Assembly (NCBI RefSeq): GCF_000019185.1
Contig: NC_010334.1
Location: 2,542,001-2,606,000 of the forward strand
Length of the DNA: 64,000 bases
Reading direction: 5' to 3'
Source: Shewanella halifaxensis HAW-EB4
Lineage (GTDB): Bacteria > Pseudomonadota > Gammaproteobacteria > Enterobacterales > Shewanellaceae
Positions 1 through 8,162 of the stretch are shown here, in pieces. The translations under genes were made by a program, and so were the position numbers. The number at the start of each line of letters is the position of its first letter. The stretch's first letter is position 1. Below the pieces are notes generated by a model. It was not told the origin of the DNA. It searched no databases and saw nothing but the letters and a program-made list of their open reading frames with translations.

Positions 1-375
1 TCGATTGTCTTTATCGGCAGTATTAGCGCGCTTCGCGCCTCTCCAGGAACCGCCGCTTATGGGGCGGCAAAAGCCGCTATTTTATCTTTAGTTCAGTCTC
101 TTGCAGTGGAATGGGCACCAAAAGTTAAGGTAATGGCTGTGAGCCCTGGCCTGGTTAAAACTGAGCAATCACACCTTCACTACGGTGATGATGAGGGAAT
201 AGCGGCTGTGGCTGAAACGATACCCGCTGGTCGATTAGCGGATCCAGCTGATATAGGCAAGGCCTGTTTATTTTTAGCCTCAGAAAGCGGTGTTTATGCT
301 AGTGGTTGTAACTTATTACTTAACGGAGGCGGCGAGAAGCCTGCGTTTTTAATGGCTTCTAAAAATACTAAATAG
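1..375 (+). CDS. SDR-family oxidoreductase, C-terminal part (cut by window edge)
   Basis: The open frame enters from the left edge and ends at TAA 373-375. The visible 124 residues begin in the strand before the catalytic Ser (VFIGSIS) and include the Tyr-Lys pair in AAYGAAKAA. They continue through the SPGLVKTE segment and the usual C-terminal ASGCNLLLNGGG motif of short-chain dehydrogenases. The N-terminal Rossmann glycine motif lies outside the window. It sits directly upstream of the chsH2 block on the same strand, 124 bases away, so a role in hydroxysteroid or side-chain 3-hydroxyacyl oxidation is plausible. The substrate cannot be read from the sequence. Confidence 0.85.
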   Translation, partial: SIVFIGSISALRASPGTAAYGAAKAAILSLVQSLAVEWAPKVKVMAVSPGLVKTEQSHLHYGDDEGIAAVAETIPAGRLADPADIGKACLFLASESGVYASGCNLLLNGGGEKPAFLMASKNTK

Positions 376-459
376 TTAATTTTTAACATTAACTAAATGC
401 TTTGTATGAGCTTAATTGATAGTGAATATACACCAGTTCAACAACATTATTTAAAAGCA

Positions 460-479
460 TTGAGTACGTAGATACTCAA
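460..479. promoter_or_regulatory. 20-bp perfect inverted repeat before chsH2
   Basis: The sequence is TTGAGTA-N6-TACTCAA, a perfect 7+7 inverted repeat ending 5 bases before the strong Shine-Dalgarno AGGAGGA. No T-run follows, so it is not an intrinsic terminator. It could be a dimeric repressor operator or a 5'-UTR hairpin. No second copy was noticed in the window. Confidence 0.4.
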
Positions 480-499
480 GAACAGCAGGAGGATTGACA

Positions 500-1483
500 T
501 TGGCTGATTATCCTTGGATGACCCAAATACGCAAATTAGTAGGCACAGAGTATGACCGTATATACGCATGGGATGCGATAAACCCTGCGATGGTAAGGCA
601 GTGGTGCGAAGTAATGGGAATTGATAACCCTCTTTACACGGATGAAGAGTATGCATTACGAACTGAGTTTGAAGGTATTGTTGCACCTCCATCAATGTTA
701 CAGAGTTGGTGTCTAGCAGGATTTAATGATGTATGTGCACCAGGTTCTTCAGAAGAAAACCCTTATGGGGTACTAAGACTATTAGAAGCACAAGGCTACC
801 CAGCTGTAGTTGCAGTTAATTCGGATCTTGATTTCAAACGATATTTGAAAATGGGCGAGAAGCTTTGTTACACCACAAAGTTAGACTCAATTAGTGAAGA
901 AAAAACCACAGGTCTTGGTGTTGGTTACTTTGTCACTTTTATCATGACCTACTTGTCAACTCACCCAAATGGCGAAGAAGAGTTGGTCGGTACTTTGTTG
1001 TTTAGAGTGTTTAAGTTTAAACCAGCAGTTCGAGCCAAATCTAATCTTGAAGAAAACGCAGAATCAAAACCTGCAGCAATGGTTTATAAGCGACCAAAGC
1101 CAGGGATCAGTGACGATAACCGATTCTTCTGGGATGGCTGCAATGAACATGAACTACGGATCCAGCATTGCACTGCATGCGACAAATTACAGCATCCGCC
1201 AGCACCAATATGTATGCATTGCCAATCCTTCGAGCTAGACCATAAGGTCGTTAGCGGTAAAGGTGAAATCTTCTCTTTTGTGGTGATGCATTATCCTGAG
1301 GTACCGCCATTTGAGCATCCAAATCCAATTGGACTTATCGAATTAGATGAGGGCGTCAGGCTGACAGCAGGTCTAGTGGGTCTTGAGCCTGAAGAGGTCG
1401 TTATTGGTCAAAAGGTAGAGGTAGAGTTTACCACTTACGACGGTGATTTAACCCTACCTATGTTTAAACTGGTAACCGAATAA
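500..1483 (+). CDS. chsH2: ChsH2-like protein: MaoC-like hydratase domain + DUF35 domain
   Basis: Homologue of the actinobacterial ChsH2 type, which pairs with ChsH1 to hydrate the steroid side-chain enoyl-CoA and, through its DUF35 domain, with the Ltp2 aldolase. The N-terminal half is a hot-dog MaoC-like domain. Its motif IDNPLYTDEEYA has Tyr where catalytic MaoC domains have His. The C-terminal half is DUF35 with a rubredoxin-like zinc ribbon (Cys224, 227, 238, 241) and an OB fold. A TTG at 500 sits 6 bases after AGGAGGA and is preferred to the TTG at 494, which abuts the Shine-Dalgarno; ATG 518 is too far away. The next gene follows after 12 bases. Neighbours chsH1 and ltp2 support the call. 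Confidence 0.85.
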   Translation: MADYPWMTQIRKLVGTEYDRIYAWDAINPAMVRQWCEVMGIDNPLYTDEEYALRTEFEGIVAPPSMLQSWCLAGFNDVCAPGSSEENPYGVLRLLEAQGYPAVVAVNSDLDFKRYLKMGEKLCYTTKLDSISEEKTTGLGVGYFVTFIMTYLSTHPNGEEELVGTLLFRVFKFKPAVRAKSNLEENAESKPAAMVYKRPKPGISDDNRFFWDGCNEHELRIQHCTACDKLQHPPAPICMHCQSFELDHKVVSGKGEIFSFVVMHYPEVPPFEHPNPIGLIELDEGVRLTAGLVGLEPEEVVIGQKVEVEFTTYDGDLTLPMFKLVTE

Positions 1484-1495
1484 AGGAGGTAGGTT

Positions 1496-2623
1496 ATGGA
1501 TTTTTCATTAACTGAAGAGCAGCAAGCTATCTTTGAAATGTCTCAGGGAGTATTTAACGATTGCTGTACGGATGAATATCTTCGCGAAGTCGACGTTTCC
1601 AATAACACCAGAATGGATAAATTGTGGCAAACCTGTATTGAAACCGGACTCCATGCTCTGTATTTGCCAGAAGAGTTTGGCGGAAGTGAACTTGGAATGA
1701 CAGAGCTTGCGTTAGTGCTGCAAGCACAAGGTGCAGCATTAGGTTTGGTACCATTATGGCGTCATCAGTTAGCCGCAACCTGTTTAGCTAAGTTTGGTGC
1801 TGCAGATTTACATCCAGTTATCAACGCCGCTGCGACAGCAGATAATTTACTAACGCTCAGCGTTCCCAATCTAACCAAGCATAATGTGTCCGTTAAAGCC
1901 GCACCAAATAAAGAAAATGGCTATGTACTGAACGGAAAGTTATCTGCTGTTGCAGATGCGGCAACGGCAAGCCATGTACTGATACCGGTTGAACTTGATA
2001 ACCAAGTACGCTTTGCACTTGTGTCGCTCGACGGTATCAATATTAAACGTATCGACGGGATATTAACCCATGGCGAACAGGTTTCCGATCTGGTTTTTAA
2101 TGAAAGTGTACTCTCAGGCTACCAATTACTGTCAACGGGAGCGAGTGAATGGCTAACACCAAGAGTACTCGCTGCTCAGTCAGCAATTCAGCTTGGAGTG
2201 AGTGAAGAACAATTAAAAAGAACCGTTGAATATATCTGTGAGCGTCGTCAATTTGATCGACAGATTGGATCATTTCAAGCCGTTCAAATGACAATGGCTG
2301 ATTGTCGTATTGCATTAGAAGTGCTGCGTTCAACATTATTTCAGCTTTGCTATCGAATCGACGCCGGCTTAGGTTGTGACTCGGAAGCTTTAGCATGTGC
2401 ATTGCATGCTTGTGATGCCGGCCACTTAATCGGTCATAAAGCGCAACATGTTCATGGCGGTTTTGGTGTTGATACGAGTTATCCAATACATCGTTATTTG
2501 TATTGGAGCCGCGCAATATCACTAGGACTGGGTGGTAGCCAAGCAATCGCCGAGCGGTTAGGTGACTGGTTAGCAGAAAATGACAAACTTGGATGGAAGT
2601 ATGACCTCAATGAAAACAACTAA
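1496..2623 (+). CDS. Acyl-CoA dehydrogenase, beta-type subunit (ChsE2/FadE29-like)
   Basis: 375-residue acyl-CoA dehydrogenase preceded by AAAGGAGGTAGG. It has the N-terminal helical domain (LPEEFGGSELG near 57-67), the beta domain, and the C-terminal helical domain with QFDRQIGSFQAVQ and QHVHGGFGVD. The position that carries the catalytic Glu in MCAD-type enzymes reads LGLGGSQAI, and the alternative LCAD/IVD-type Glu is also absent. It is therefore likely the non-catalytic FAD-binding partner of an alpha2beta2 steroid ACAD. Its catalytic partner is probably the ACAD at 4254-5423, on the other side of chsH1 and ltp2. The expected reaction is alpha,beta-dehydrogenation of a steroid side-chain CoA ester. 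Confidence 0.85.
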   Translation: MDFSLTEEQQAIFEMSQGVFNDCCTDEYLREVDVSNNTRMDKLWQTCIETGLHALYLPEEFGGSELGMTELALVLQAQGAALGLVPLWRHQLAATCLAKFGAADLHPVINAAATADNLLTLSVPNLTKHNVSVKAAPNKENGYVLNGKLSAVADAATASHVLIPVELDNQVRFALVSLDGINIKRIDGILTHGEQVSDLVFNESVLSGYQLLSTGASEWLTPRVLAAQSAIQLGVSEEQLKRTVEYICERRQFDRQIGSFQAVQMTMADCRIALEVLRSTLFQLCYRIDAGLGCDSEALACALHACDAGHLIGHKAQHVHGGFGVDTSYPIHRYLYWSRAISLGLGGSQAIAERLGDWLAENDKLGWKYDLNENN

Positions 2624-3059
2624 TACTAAAAACAGTGCGGCTAGCAACTTTTCAAATATAAAGCTCGGTGAAAAATTACCAGAACTTACTGTACCTATTA
2701 CTGTTGCCTTGATCACTAGTGGCGCCATCGCTACCCGGGATTTCTTTCCTGGGCATCACGATAAAGATGCAGCTAAAGAATTGGGTTCTCCACATATTTT
2801 CATGAATATCCTGACAACGAATGCACTCGTGCAAGGGTTTGTCGAAAAGTGGGGAGGCTCAAATATTCGTTTCACCAATCTAAACATTAAGCTCGGTATG
2901 CCAAATTATCCAGGTGACACCATGGTCTTTACTGGAGAAGTGAGCATGCTTGACCCAAATAACCAATCAGCAGTTGTTAGCCTAGTAGGAAAGAACTCGA
3001 TGGGCGCCCATGTTAGTGGCACTGTTTCTATTACATGGCCTCGCGATTTCGTGCAATAA
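2601..3059 (+). CDS. chsH1: ChsH1-like MaoC-family enoyl-CoA hydratase subunit
   Basis: Small single hot-dog protein of the MaoC/R-hydratase fold. The segment ATRDFFPGHHDKDAA supplies the Asp and His of the hydratase dyad, complementing ChsH2, whose own motif lacks the His. Its position between chsH2 and ltp2 matches the ChsH1-ChsH2-Ltp2 arrangement of actinobacterial cholesterol loci. The start is uncertain: ATG 2580, 2601 and 2610 are in frame and all overlap the end of the upstream ACAD. GGAAG at 2595-2599 is spaced best for ATG 2610, while 2601 is the middle choice. Translation is probably coupled to the ACAD. Confidence 0.82.
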   Translation: MTSMKTTNTKNSAASNFSNIKLGEKLPELTVPITVALITSGAIATRDFFPGHHDKDAAKELGSPHIFMNILTTNALVQGFVEKWGGSNIRFTNLNIKLGMPNYPGDTMVFTGEVSMLDPNNQSAVVSLVGKNSMGAHVSGTVSITWPRDFVQ

Positions 3060-3072
3060 AAGGAGAATTTAG

Positions 3073-4251
3073 ATGGATGCATCGATCAGTGGTAAGGCTG
3101 CGATTGTTGGTTTAGGCGCTACTGAGTTTTCTAAAAACTCTGGGCGTACAGAATTACGCTTAGCAATGGAAGCGACTTTATCGGCACTTAAAGATGCCGG
3201 AATTGATCCTAGTGAAGTGGACGGTTTTTGTTCTTACTCAGTAGATAAAGTGCCTGAGTATGAAGTAGCTCGTTTGCTTGGCTGTAAAGAAGTAAAGTTT
3301 TTCTCTCAAATCCCCCATGGTGGCGGTGCTGCGTGTGCTCCTGTTATGCACGCTGCCATGGCCGTAGCCTCTGGCGTGGCTAAAACGGTAGTCGTGTATC
3401 GCGCGATGAATGAACGCTCTTGGTATCGATTTGGGACTGGAGATTATGGTTTTGCAAATACTCCAACATTTGAAAATGTAAATTATGGTTGGTACATGCC
3501 GCACGGTTTTCATACACCTGCATCATGGGTTGGTATGTTTGCTCAGCGATATATGCATGAATATGGAGCAACATCAGAAGATTTCGGTCGTATTGCCGTT
3601 GCTGCACGTGATTTCGCTGCAACCAATCCTGCTGCTTTTTTCCATAATAAGCCCATTACACTAGAAGAGCATCAAGCTTCTAGATGGATCTGTGAACCAT
3701 TACATTTGCTCGATTGTTGTCAAGAGTCTGACGGAGCCGTTGCGATGGTTATCACCAGTGCCGAAAGAGCAAAAGACTTAAAGCAAAAAAGTGTGGTGAT
3801 AAAAGCGGGTGCACAAGGCATAGCACAAGGTCAGCAAGTCATGACGTCATTTTATCGTGAGGATATTACTGGACTGCCTGAAATGGGGATTGTTGCAAAA
3901 GAGCTTTATCAACAATCAAAGTTAGGTCCGGAAGACTTTCAGACAGCAATTATATATGACCACTTCACCCCGTTTGTATTGCCTCAACTTGAAGAGTTTG
4001 GTTTTGCAAAGCGTGGACAAGCGAAAGAGTTTATTCGCGCAGGTGAGCATGCTCGGGGCGGAAAGTTGCCGATTAACACCCATGGCGGCCAGCTTGGAGA
4101 AGCCTATATCCACGGCATGAATGGTATCGCCGAAGCGGTGCGCCAAGTACGTGGTTCGGCAGTAAACCAAGTCGATAATGTTGAAAACGTTTTAGTTACG
4201 GCTGGAACCGGTGTACCAACCAGCGGTCTTATCTTAAGTGCAGAGGGCTAG
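3073..4251 (+). CDS. ltp2: Ltp2-like steroid side-chain aldolase (thiolase-fold, SCP-x type)
   Basis: 392 residues of the thiolase-like lipid-transfer-protein family, with AAAAGGAGA before the ATG. It lacks the thiolase nucleophile motif (DRxCxSG) and instead has PHGGGAACAPVMHAA. The C-terminal part has NTHGGQLGEAYIHGMNG, typical of SCP-x/Ltp proteins. Ltp2 with the DUF35 domain of ChsH2 performs the retro-aldol cleavage that releases propionyl-CoA from the 22-hydroxy side chain and leaves a 17-keto steroid. The gene order chsH2, ACAD, chsH1, ltp2 strongly supports that role. The ACAD at 4254 starts 2 bases after its stop codon. Confidence 0.87.
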   Translation: MDASISGKAAIVGLGATEFSKNSGRTELRLAMEATLSALKDAGIDPSEVDGFCSYSVDKVPEYEVARLLGCKEVKFFSQIPHGGGAACAPVMHAAMAVASGVAKTVVVYRAMNERSWYRFGTGDYGFANTPTFENVNYGWYMPHGFHTPASWVGMFAQRYMHEYGATSEDFGRIAVAARDFAATNPAAFFHNKPITLEEHQASRWICEPLHLLDCCQESDGAVAMVITSAERAKDLKQKSVVIKAGAQGIAQGQQVMTSFYREDITGLPEMGIVAKELYQQSKLGPEDFQTAIIYDHFTPFVLPQLEEFGFAKRGQAKEFIRAGEHARGGKLPINTHGGQLGEAYIHGMNGIAEAVRQVRGSAVNQVDNVENVLVTAGTGVPTSGLILSAEG

Positions 4252-4253
4252 TT

Positions 4254-5423
4254 ATGTATATTGATTTAACGCCAGAACAGCATCAATTGCGCTTAAAAAT
4301 CCGAGATTACTTTACCGAGCTGATGACCCCTGAACTCAAGTCAAAATTACGCGGTAAAGAGGGCGGTGATGATTATCGTGCAGTGATTGAGCAAATTGGT
4401 AAAGATGGTTGGTTGGCTGTAGGTTGGCCAAAAGAGTTTGGTGGTCAAGGTTATCAAGCCACCGAGCAACTTATTTTCTTTGAAGAGGCCAATATCGCGG
4501 GGGCGCCGCTGCCTTTTGTCACGATCAGTACCGTCGGGCCTGCATTGATGCAGCATGGCACTGAGGAGCAAAAGCAGAAATTTTTACCCGGTATAGCAAA
4601 AGGTGAAATCATATTTGCTATTGGTTATTCAGAACCTAATGCAGGTTCTGACTTAGCCACACTCACCACTTCAGCAAAAGTCGAACAAGAGTGTTTTATT
4701 GTAAATGGCAATAAAATGTGGACTTCTGGCGCTGAGTCCGCCGATTATATTTGGTTAGCGGCGCGAACAGACCCCGAGCAAGCTCGCCATAAAGGTATTT
4801 CGATCATGGTCGTTGATACCAAAACCTCGGGCTTTTCGCACACAGTGATCCCAACCTGTTCAAACCCAACGGCAGCGACCTATTATGATGATGTCATCGT
4901 ACCTAAAGAAATGCTTGTTGGTGAGCTTAACCATGGCTGGAAACTGATTACCTCACAATTAAACCATGAACGTTTAGGTCTAGGTGCATGGTCAGATAAA
5001 GTGGTGAGTTTGTACCGCAAAGCTTACCTCTGGGCAAAAGCGAAAGATGAACAAGGCCGGTGCGCGATGGATAATCCATGGGTGCGTAGCGCCTTAGCAA
5101 GGTGCTATTCTCGTTTGGAAGCGATGCGACTTATTAACTTTAGAATCGCTGCAGATCTTGAGCAAGGAAAAATGGATGTTGCACTGGCTTCAATAACCAA
5201 AGTCTACGGTTCTGAGTCCGCGATTGAAATTTTACGCCTGTTACAAGATATTGTAGGTAGTAATGGCATGGTCAGAGAGGGCTCTAGTGCCTCTTTATTA
5301 TTAGGCGAACTCGAGTATGAAGTACGTGCTTCTGTCACATTGACTTTTGGTGGTGGAACGAACGAGATCCAACGTGAGCTAATTGCTCAATTTGGATTAG
5401 GTTTACCGCGCGCACGTAACTAA
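4254..5423 (+). CDS. Acyl-CoA dehydrogenase, catalytic alpha-type subunit (ChsE1/FadE28-like)
   Basis: 389-residue ACAD with GYSEPNAGSDLA (FAD/substrate loop) and the beta-domain segment MWTSGAESAD. The MCAD-type Glu position near the C terminus is Gly (FGGGTNEIQR). A Glu is present at the LCAD/IVD-like position, Glu239 in LNHERLGLG. That is the arrangement of the catalytic subunit in heterotetrameric steroid ACADs such as ChsE4. It follows ltp2 by 2 bases. The likely partner is the Glu-lacking ACAD at 1496-2623, or alternatively the beta-type subunit at 6678. Confidence 0.87.
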   Translation: MYIDLTPEQHQLRLKIRDYFTELMTPELKSKLRGKEGGDDYRAVIEQIGKDGWLAVGWPKEFGGQGYQATEQLIFFEEANIAGAPLPFVTISTVGPALMQHGTEEQKQKFLPGIAKGEIIFAIGYSEPNAGSDLATLTTSAKVEQECFIVNGNKMWTSGAESADYIWLAARTDPEQARHKGISIMVVDTKTSGFSHTVIPTCSNPTAATYYDDVIVPKEMLVGELNHGWKLITSQLNHERLGLGAWSDKVVSLYRKAYLWAKAKDEQGRCAMDNPWVRSALARCYSRLEAMRLINFRIAADLEQGKMDVALASITKVYGSESAIEILRLLQDIVGSNGMVREGSSASLLLGELEYEVRASVTLTFGGGTNEIQRELIAQFGLGLPRARN

Positions 5424-5442
5424 GGTAAGAAGGATTTGCATC

Positions 5443-6681
5443 ATGAGCGATATGGATTTATTTAAAACTGAGGTTAGACAGTGGTTAGAAGCTAATTGCC
5501 CGCATTCACTCAGAACGCCTACACCTGAGAATGAATTAGTTTGGGGTGGCAAAAACCTAAACTTTATGACCCAAGACATGCGTGATTGGTTTGAGCGCAT
5601 GCGCGATAAGCGTTGGTTCTGCCCTGGCTGGCCAACTGAGTATGGCGGCGGCGGCTTATCGGCAACAGAAGTCAATATTTTAGAGAAAGAAATGTTGCGT
5701 ATGCGTTGTCGTCCACCGCAAATAAATCTAGGGATCTGGATGTTGGGTCCGGTGTTATTAAAGTATGGTACTGAAGAGCAGAAAAAACGCTTATTACTAC
5801 CGATGACACAAGGTGAAGTAAGGTGGTGCCAAGGCTTTAGCGAGCCAAATGCGGGTTCTGATCTTGCCAATATTCGTACTAGTGCCGTTGATATGGGTGA
5901 TCATTATTTGGTTAACGGCTCCAAAATTTGGACATCATACGGTGATAAGTCAGATTGGATGTATGCCTTAGTTAGAACCGATAATAATGCCTCAAAACAT
6001 GGCGGTATAAGTTTATTAGTACTCGATATGGCGAGTGCAGGGGTGACGCCTAAAGCAATCGATCTGATCAGTGGCAAATCATCATTTTGTGAAGTGTTCT
6101 TCGATAATGTCAAAGTCCCCAAAGACAATCTTATCGGTGAGGTAAATGGAGGTTGGCCATTAGCAAAACTATTACTACAGCACGAACGCAGTGCTATGAG
6201 TAAGTTTGGTGAATTTAGCTTACCGAATCACTTTCATTTGAAGTCGTTTGTTAACGATTATATGCCTAAGCCTCATACCACATCTGAAACTGTATTAAAT
6301 GCACGCACCGTAGCGTGTGATATGGAAGAAAGGATCTTTAATTTGACGGTTCAGCGCATGGGGGAGGAAGCTCGTTCAGGAAAAGATGTTTTCTCTACTA
6401 TGTCAATTATGAAATATGCCCATAGCGAACAAGAGAAGATTAAGTTTGAGTTGCTTCTCGATGTTATGGGCTACCGAGCACTCGGCTGGCAGGTAGAAGG
6501 TAAAGCTAACGACAGTTTTAGCGACCAAGAACTCAGTGTTACTCGCGGTTGGCTTAATAGCTTTACTCAAACGATAGCGGGGGGCTCTTCTGAAGTTCAG
6601 TTAAATGTTATCGCTAAAAGAGTCCTCAACTTACCTGATAATAAAGCGGGATCTTCAGTTAAAAAGGTAACAACATCATGA
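5443..6681 (+). CDS. Acyl-CoA dehydrogenase, catalytic alpha-type subunit
   Basis: 412-residue ACAD with GFSEPNAGSDLANI and KIWTSYGDKSDW. Glu248 in LLQHERSAM occupies the LCAD/IVD-like catalytic position, and the MCAD-type position reads AGGSSEVQ without a base. The downstream beta-type ACAD overlaps it by 4 bases (ATGA), so the two are probably translationally coupled and form one alpha2beta2 enzyme. The steroid substrate cannot be assigned. Because another ACAD pair is already associated with ltp2, this pair may act on a longer side chain or a ring-degradation intermediate. Confidence 0.87.
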   Translation: MSDMDLFKTEVRQWLEANCPHSLRTPTPENELVWGGKNLNFMTQDMRDWFERMRDKRWFCPGWPTEYGGGGLSATEVNILEKEMLRMRCRPPQINLGIWMLGPVLLKYGTEEQKKRLLLPMTQGEVRWCQGFSEPNAGSDLANIRTSAVDMGDHYLVNGSKIWTSYGDKSDWMYALVRTDNNASKHGGISLLVLDMASAGVTPKAIDLISGKSSFCEVFFDNVKVPKDNLIGEVNGGWPLAKLLLQHERSAMSKFGEFSLPNHFHLKSFVNDYMPKPHTTSETVLNARTVACDMEERIFNLTVQRMGEEARSGKDVFSTMSIMKYAHSEQEKIKFELLLDVMGYRALGWQVEGKANDSFSDQELSVTRGWLNSFTQTIAGGSSEVQLNVIAKRVLNLPDNKAGSSVKKVTTS

Positions 6682-7883
6682 AGCTAATCTATAACGAAGA
6701 TGAACGTATGTTGGCCGACATAGCCACAGAATTTTTAGAGTCTAAAAGCCCTGTTGCCGCTAAACGTGCCCTACGAGATCAAAATAGTGATTTGTGTTTT
6801 GATCCTCACATTTGGCAAGAAATGGCACAGTTGGGCTGGAGTGGGATAAGTTTTGCAGAGACGTTTGGTGGCCATGGCTTTAGCCATAAAGGCCTAGCGG
6901 CTATCTTTGAAGCCATCGGCAATAACTTAACTCACTCGCCAATGCTGTCATCAGTGGTCATTTGTGGTGGTATTTTGCAACAACTGGCTAAAACTAATGA
7001 TTTATCTGAGCAGCATATTAGTTGGCTTGAACAAATTATTAGTGGAGATAAGCGGATCGCCTTAGCACTAGAGGAAGGTGTAAGACACAATCCTGATCAC
7101 ATCACTACGACAGCGGTAAAGGTTGATGGCGGCTATCGTTTATCCGGTGATAAAGTAATGGTTATTGACGGATACGGCGCAGATGCACTGCTCATCGTTG
7201 CTCGTATTAACGATATAACAGCACCGATTAGTTTATTTTTAGTGCCCAATGATGGACGTTTTAGTCATAAAAAGATGTCTGTAATTGATTCAGGTAATTA
7301 CACTTCAGTTAAATTTGAACAAACACTAATAGATGATGAGTCACTATTAACATCGACATTAGTGAGCGCTAAGGTTAACGCAGCTAAAGCTGCACTTGAT
7401 GTAGGCCTTGCCCTTGGTCGTTTATGCTTAGCAGCTGAAATGTTAGGTGCCAGCTCTACATTGTTTAATATGACAATTGATTACCTAAAAACTCGTGAAC
7501 AGTTTGATACTAAAATAGGTACATTTCAGGCACTTCAGCATCGAGCCGCAAAATGCTTTATAGAGTTGGAGTTGACGCGCAGTGCAGTCATTAGTGGGTT
7601 TGTTATGGCAGATAAGTTACATAGTCTGTTCCCTGAACAATTAGATGATTCAGTTGCGTTATTGCAAGTCATCGATGATATCTCTGCTGCAGCCTCCTTA
7701 GCAAAATGGAAAGCGGGCCAGTTGAGTGACATGATCTCTGGCGAAGCAGTGCAAATGCATGGTGGAATAGGGGTTACCGATGAGTTGGATGTCGGGCTAT
7801 ATTTAAAACGGATCCGAGTGGCACAAATGAGTCTAGGAGACAGTGACTTTCACTTAACTCAATACGCAGACTTAACCGCATAA
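6678..7883 (+). CDS. Acyl-CoA dehydrogenase, non-catalytic beta-type subunit
   Basis: 401-residue ACAD-fold protein whose ATG overlaps the stop of the preceding ACAD (ATGA). It has LKTREQFDTKIGTFQALQH and MHGGIGVTDELDV, and both catalytic Glu positions are missing: LGRLCLAAE in the helical domain and MSLGDSDFH near the C terminus. This fits the FAD-contributing partner of the 5443-6681 subunit. It is the last gene of the first block and is followed 18 bases later by a perfect terminator hairpin. Confidence 0.85.
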   Translation: MKLIYNEDERMLADIATEFLESKSPVAAKRALRDQNSDLCFDPHIWQEMAQLGWSGISFAETFGGHGFSHKGLAAIFEAIGNNLTHSPMLSSVVICGGILQQLAKTNDLSEQHISWLEQIISGDKRIALALEEGVRHNPDHITTTAVKVDGGYRLSGDKVMVIDGYGADALLIVARINDITAPISLFLVPNDGRFSHKKMSVIDSGNYTSVKFEQTLIDDESLLTSTLVSAKVNAAKAALDVGLALGRLCLAAEMLGASSTLFNMTIDYLKTREQFDTKIGTFQALQHRAAKCFIELELTRSAVISGFVMADKLHSLFPEQLDDSVALLQVIDDISAAASLAKWKAGQLSDMISGEAVQMHGGIGVTDELDVGLYLKRIRVAQMSLGDSDFHLTQYADLTA

Positions 7884-7900
7884 GTTGATTACCCTATAAT

Positions 7901-7934
7901 AAAAACGCATTAACATTATTGTTAATGCGTTTTT
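7901..7934 (+). terminator. Intrinsic terminator after the chsH2 block
   Basis: A perfect 15-bp stem (7901-7915 with 7920-7934) has a TTAT loop. The right arm ends in TTTTT and the left begins with AAAAA, so it can act in both directions. It lies 18 bases beyond the last + strand ACAD. Confidence 0.85.
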
Positions 7935-8063
7935 ATTTACGCTATTTTTAGCCTAGCTAAATTGCAACCAGAGGCCCATTTTCCAATCGGTTAACATTTT
8001 TAGTTTCGGACGTGGATCATGATCCGTTACAGCTGGTAATCAACAATGACTTTTAGAGATTAA

Positions 8064-8098
8064 AAAAGATGGATTATTAAGTTAATAATCCATCTTTT
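8064..8098. terminator. Second convergent-gene hairpin, probably terminator of the flavoprotein gene
   Basis: A long inverted repeat pairs 8064-8078 with 8084-8098 (AAAAGATGGATTATT with its complement) around a 5-base loop. A and T runs flank it. It lies 65 bases beyond the stop of the minus-strand flavoprotein gene and between two convergent genes, so it probably serves that strand. Confidence 0.65.
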
Positions 8099-8162
8099 AT
8101 ATTTTACCACCCACTTGTAGTATTGATGCCCAAGTGTAATCGCTTAGGCTGAAGGCATAACG

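Noticed and set aside
2097..2546. 149-residue minus-strand frame inside the 1496-2623 ACAD
   Set aside because: Antisense shadow of a clear ACAD coding sequence, with no ribosome-binding site or recognisable motif.
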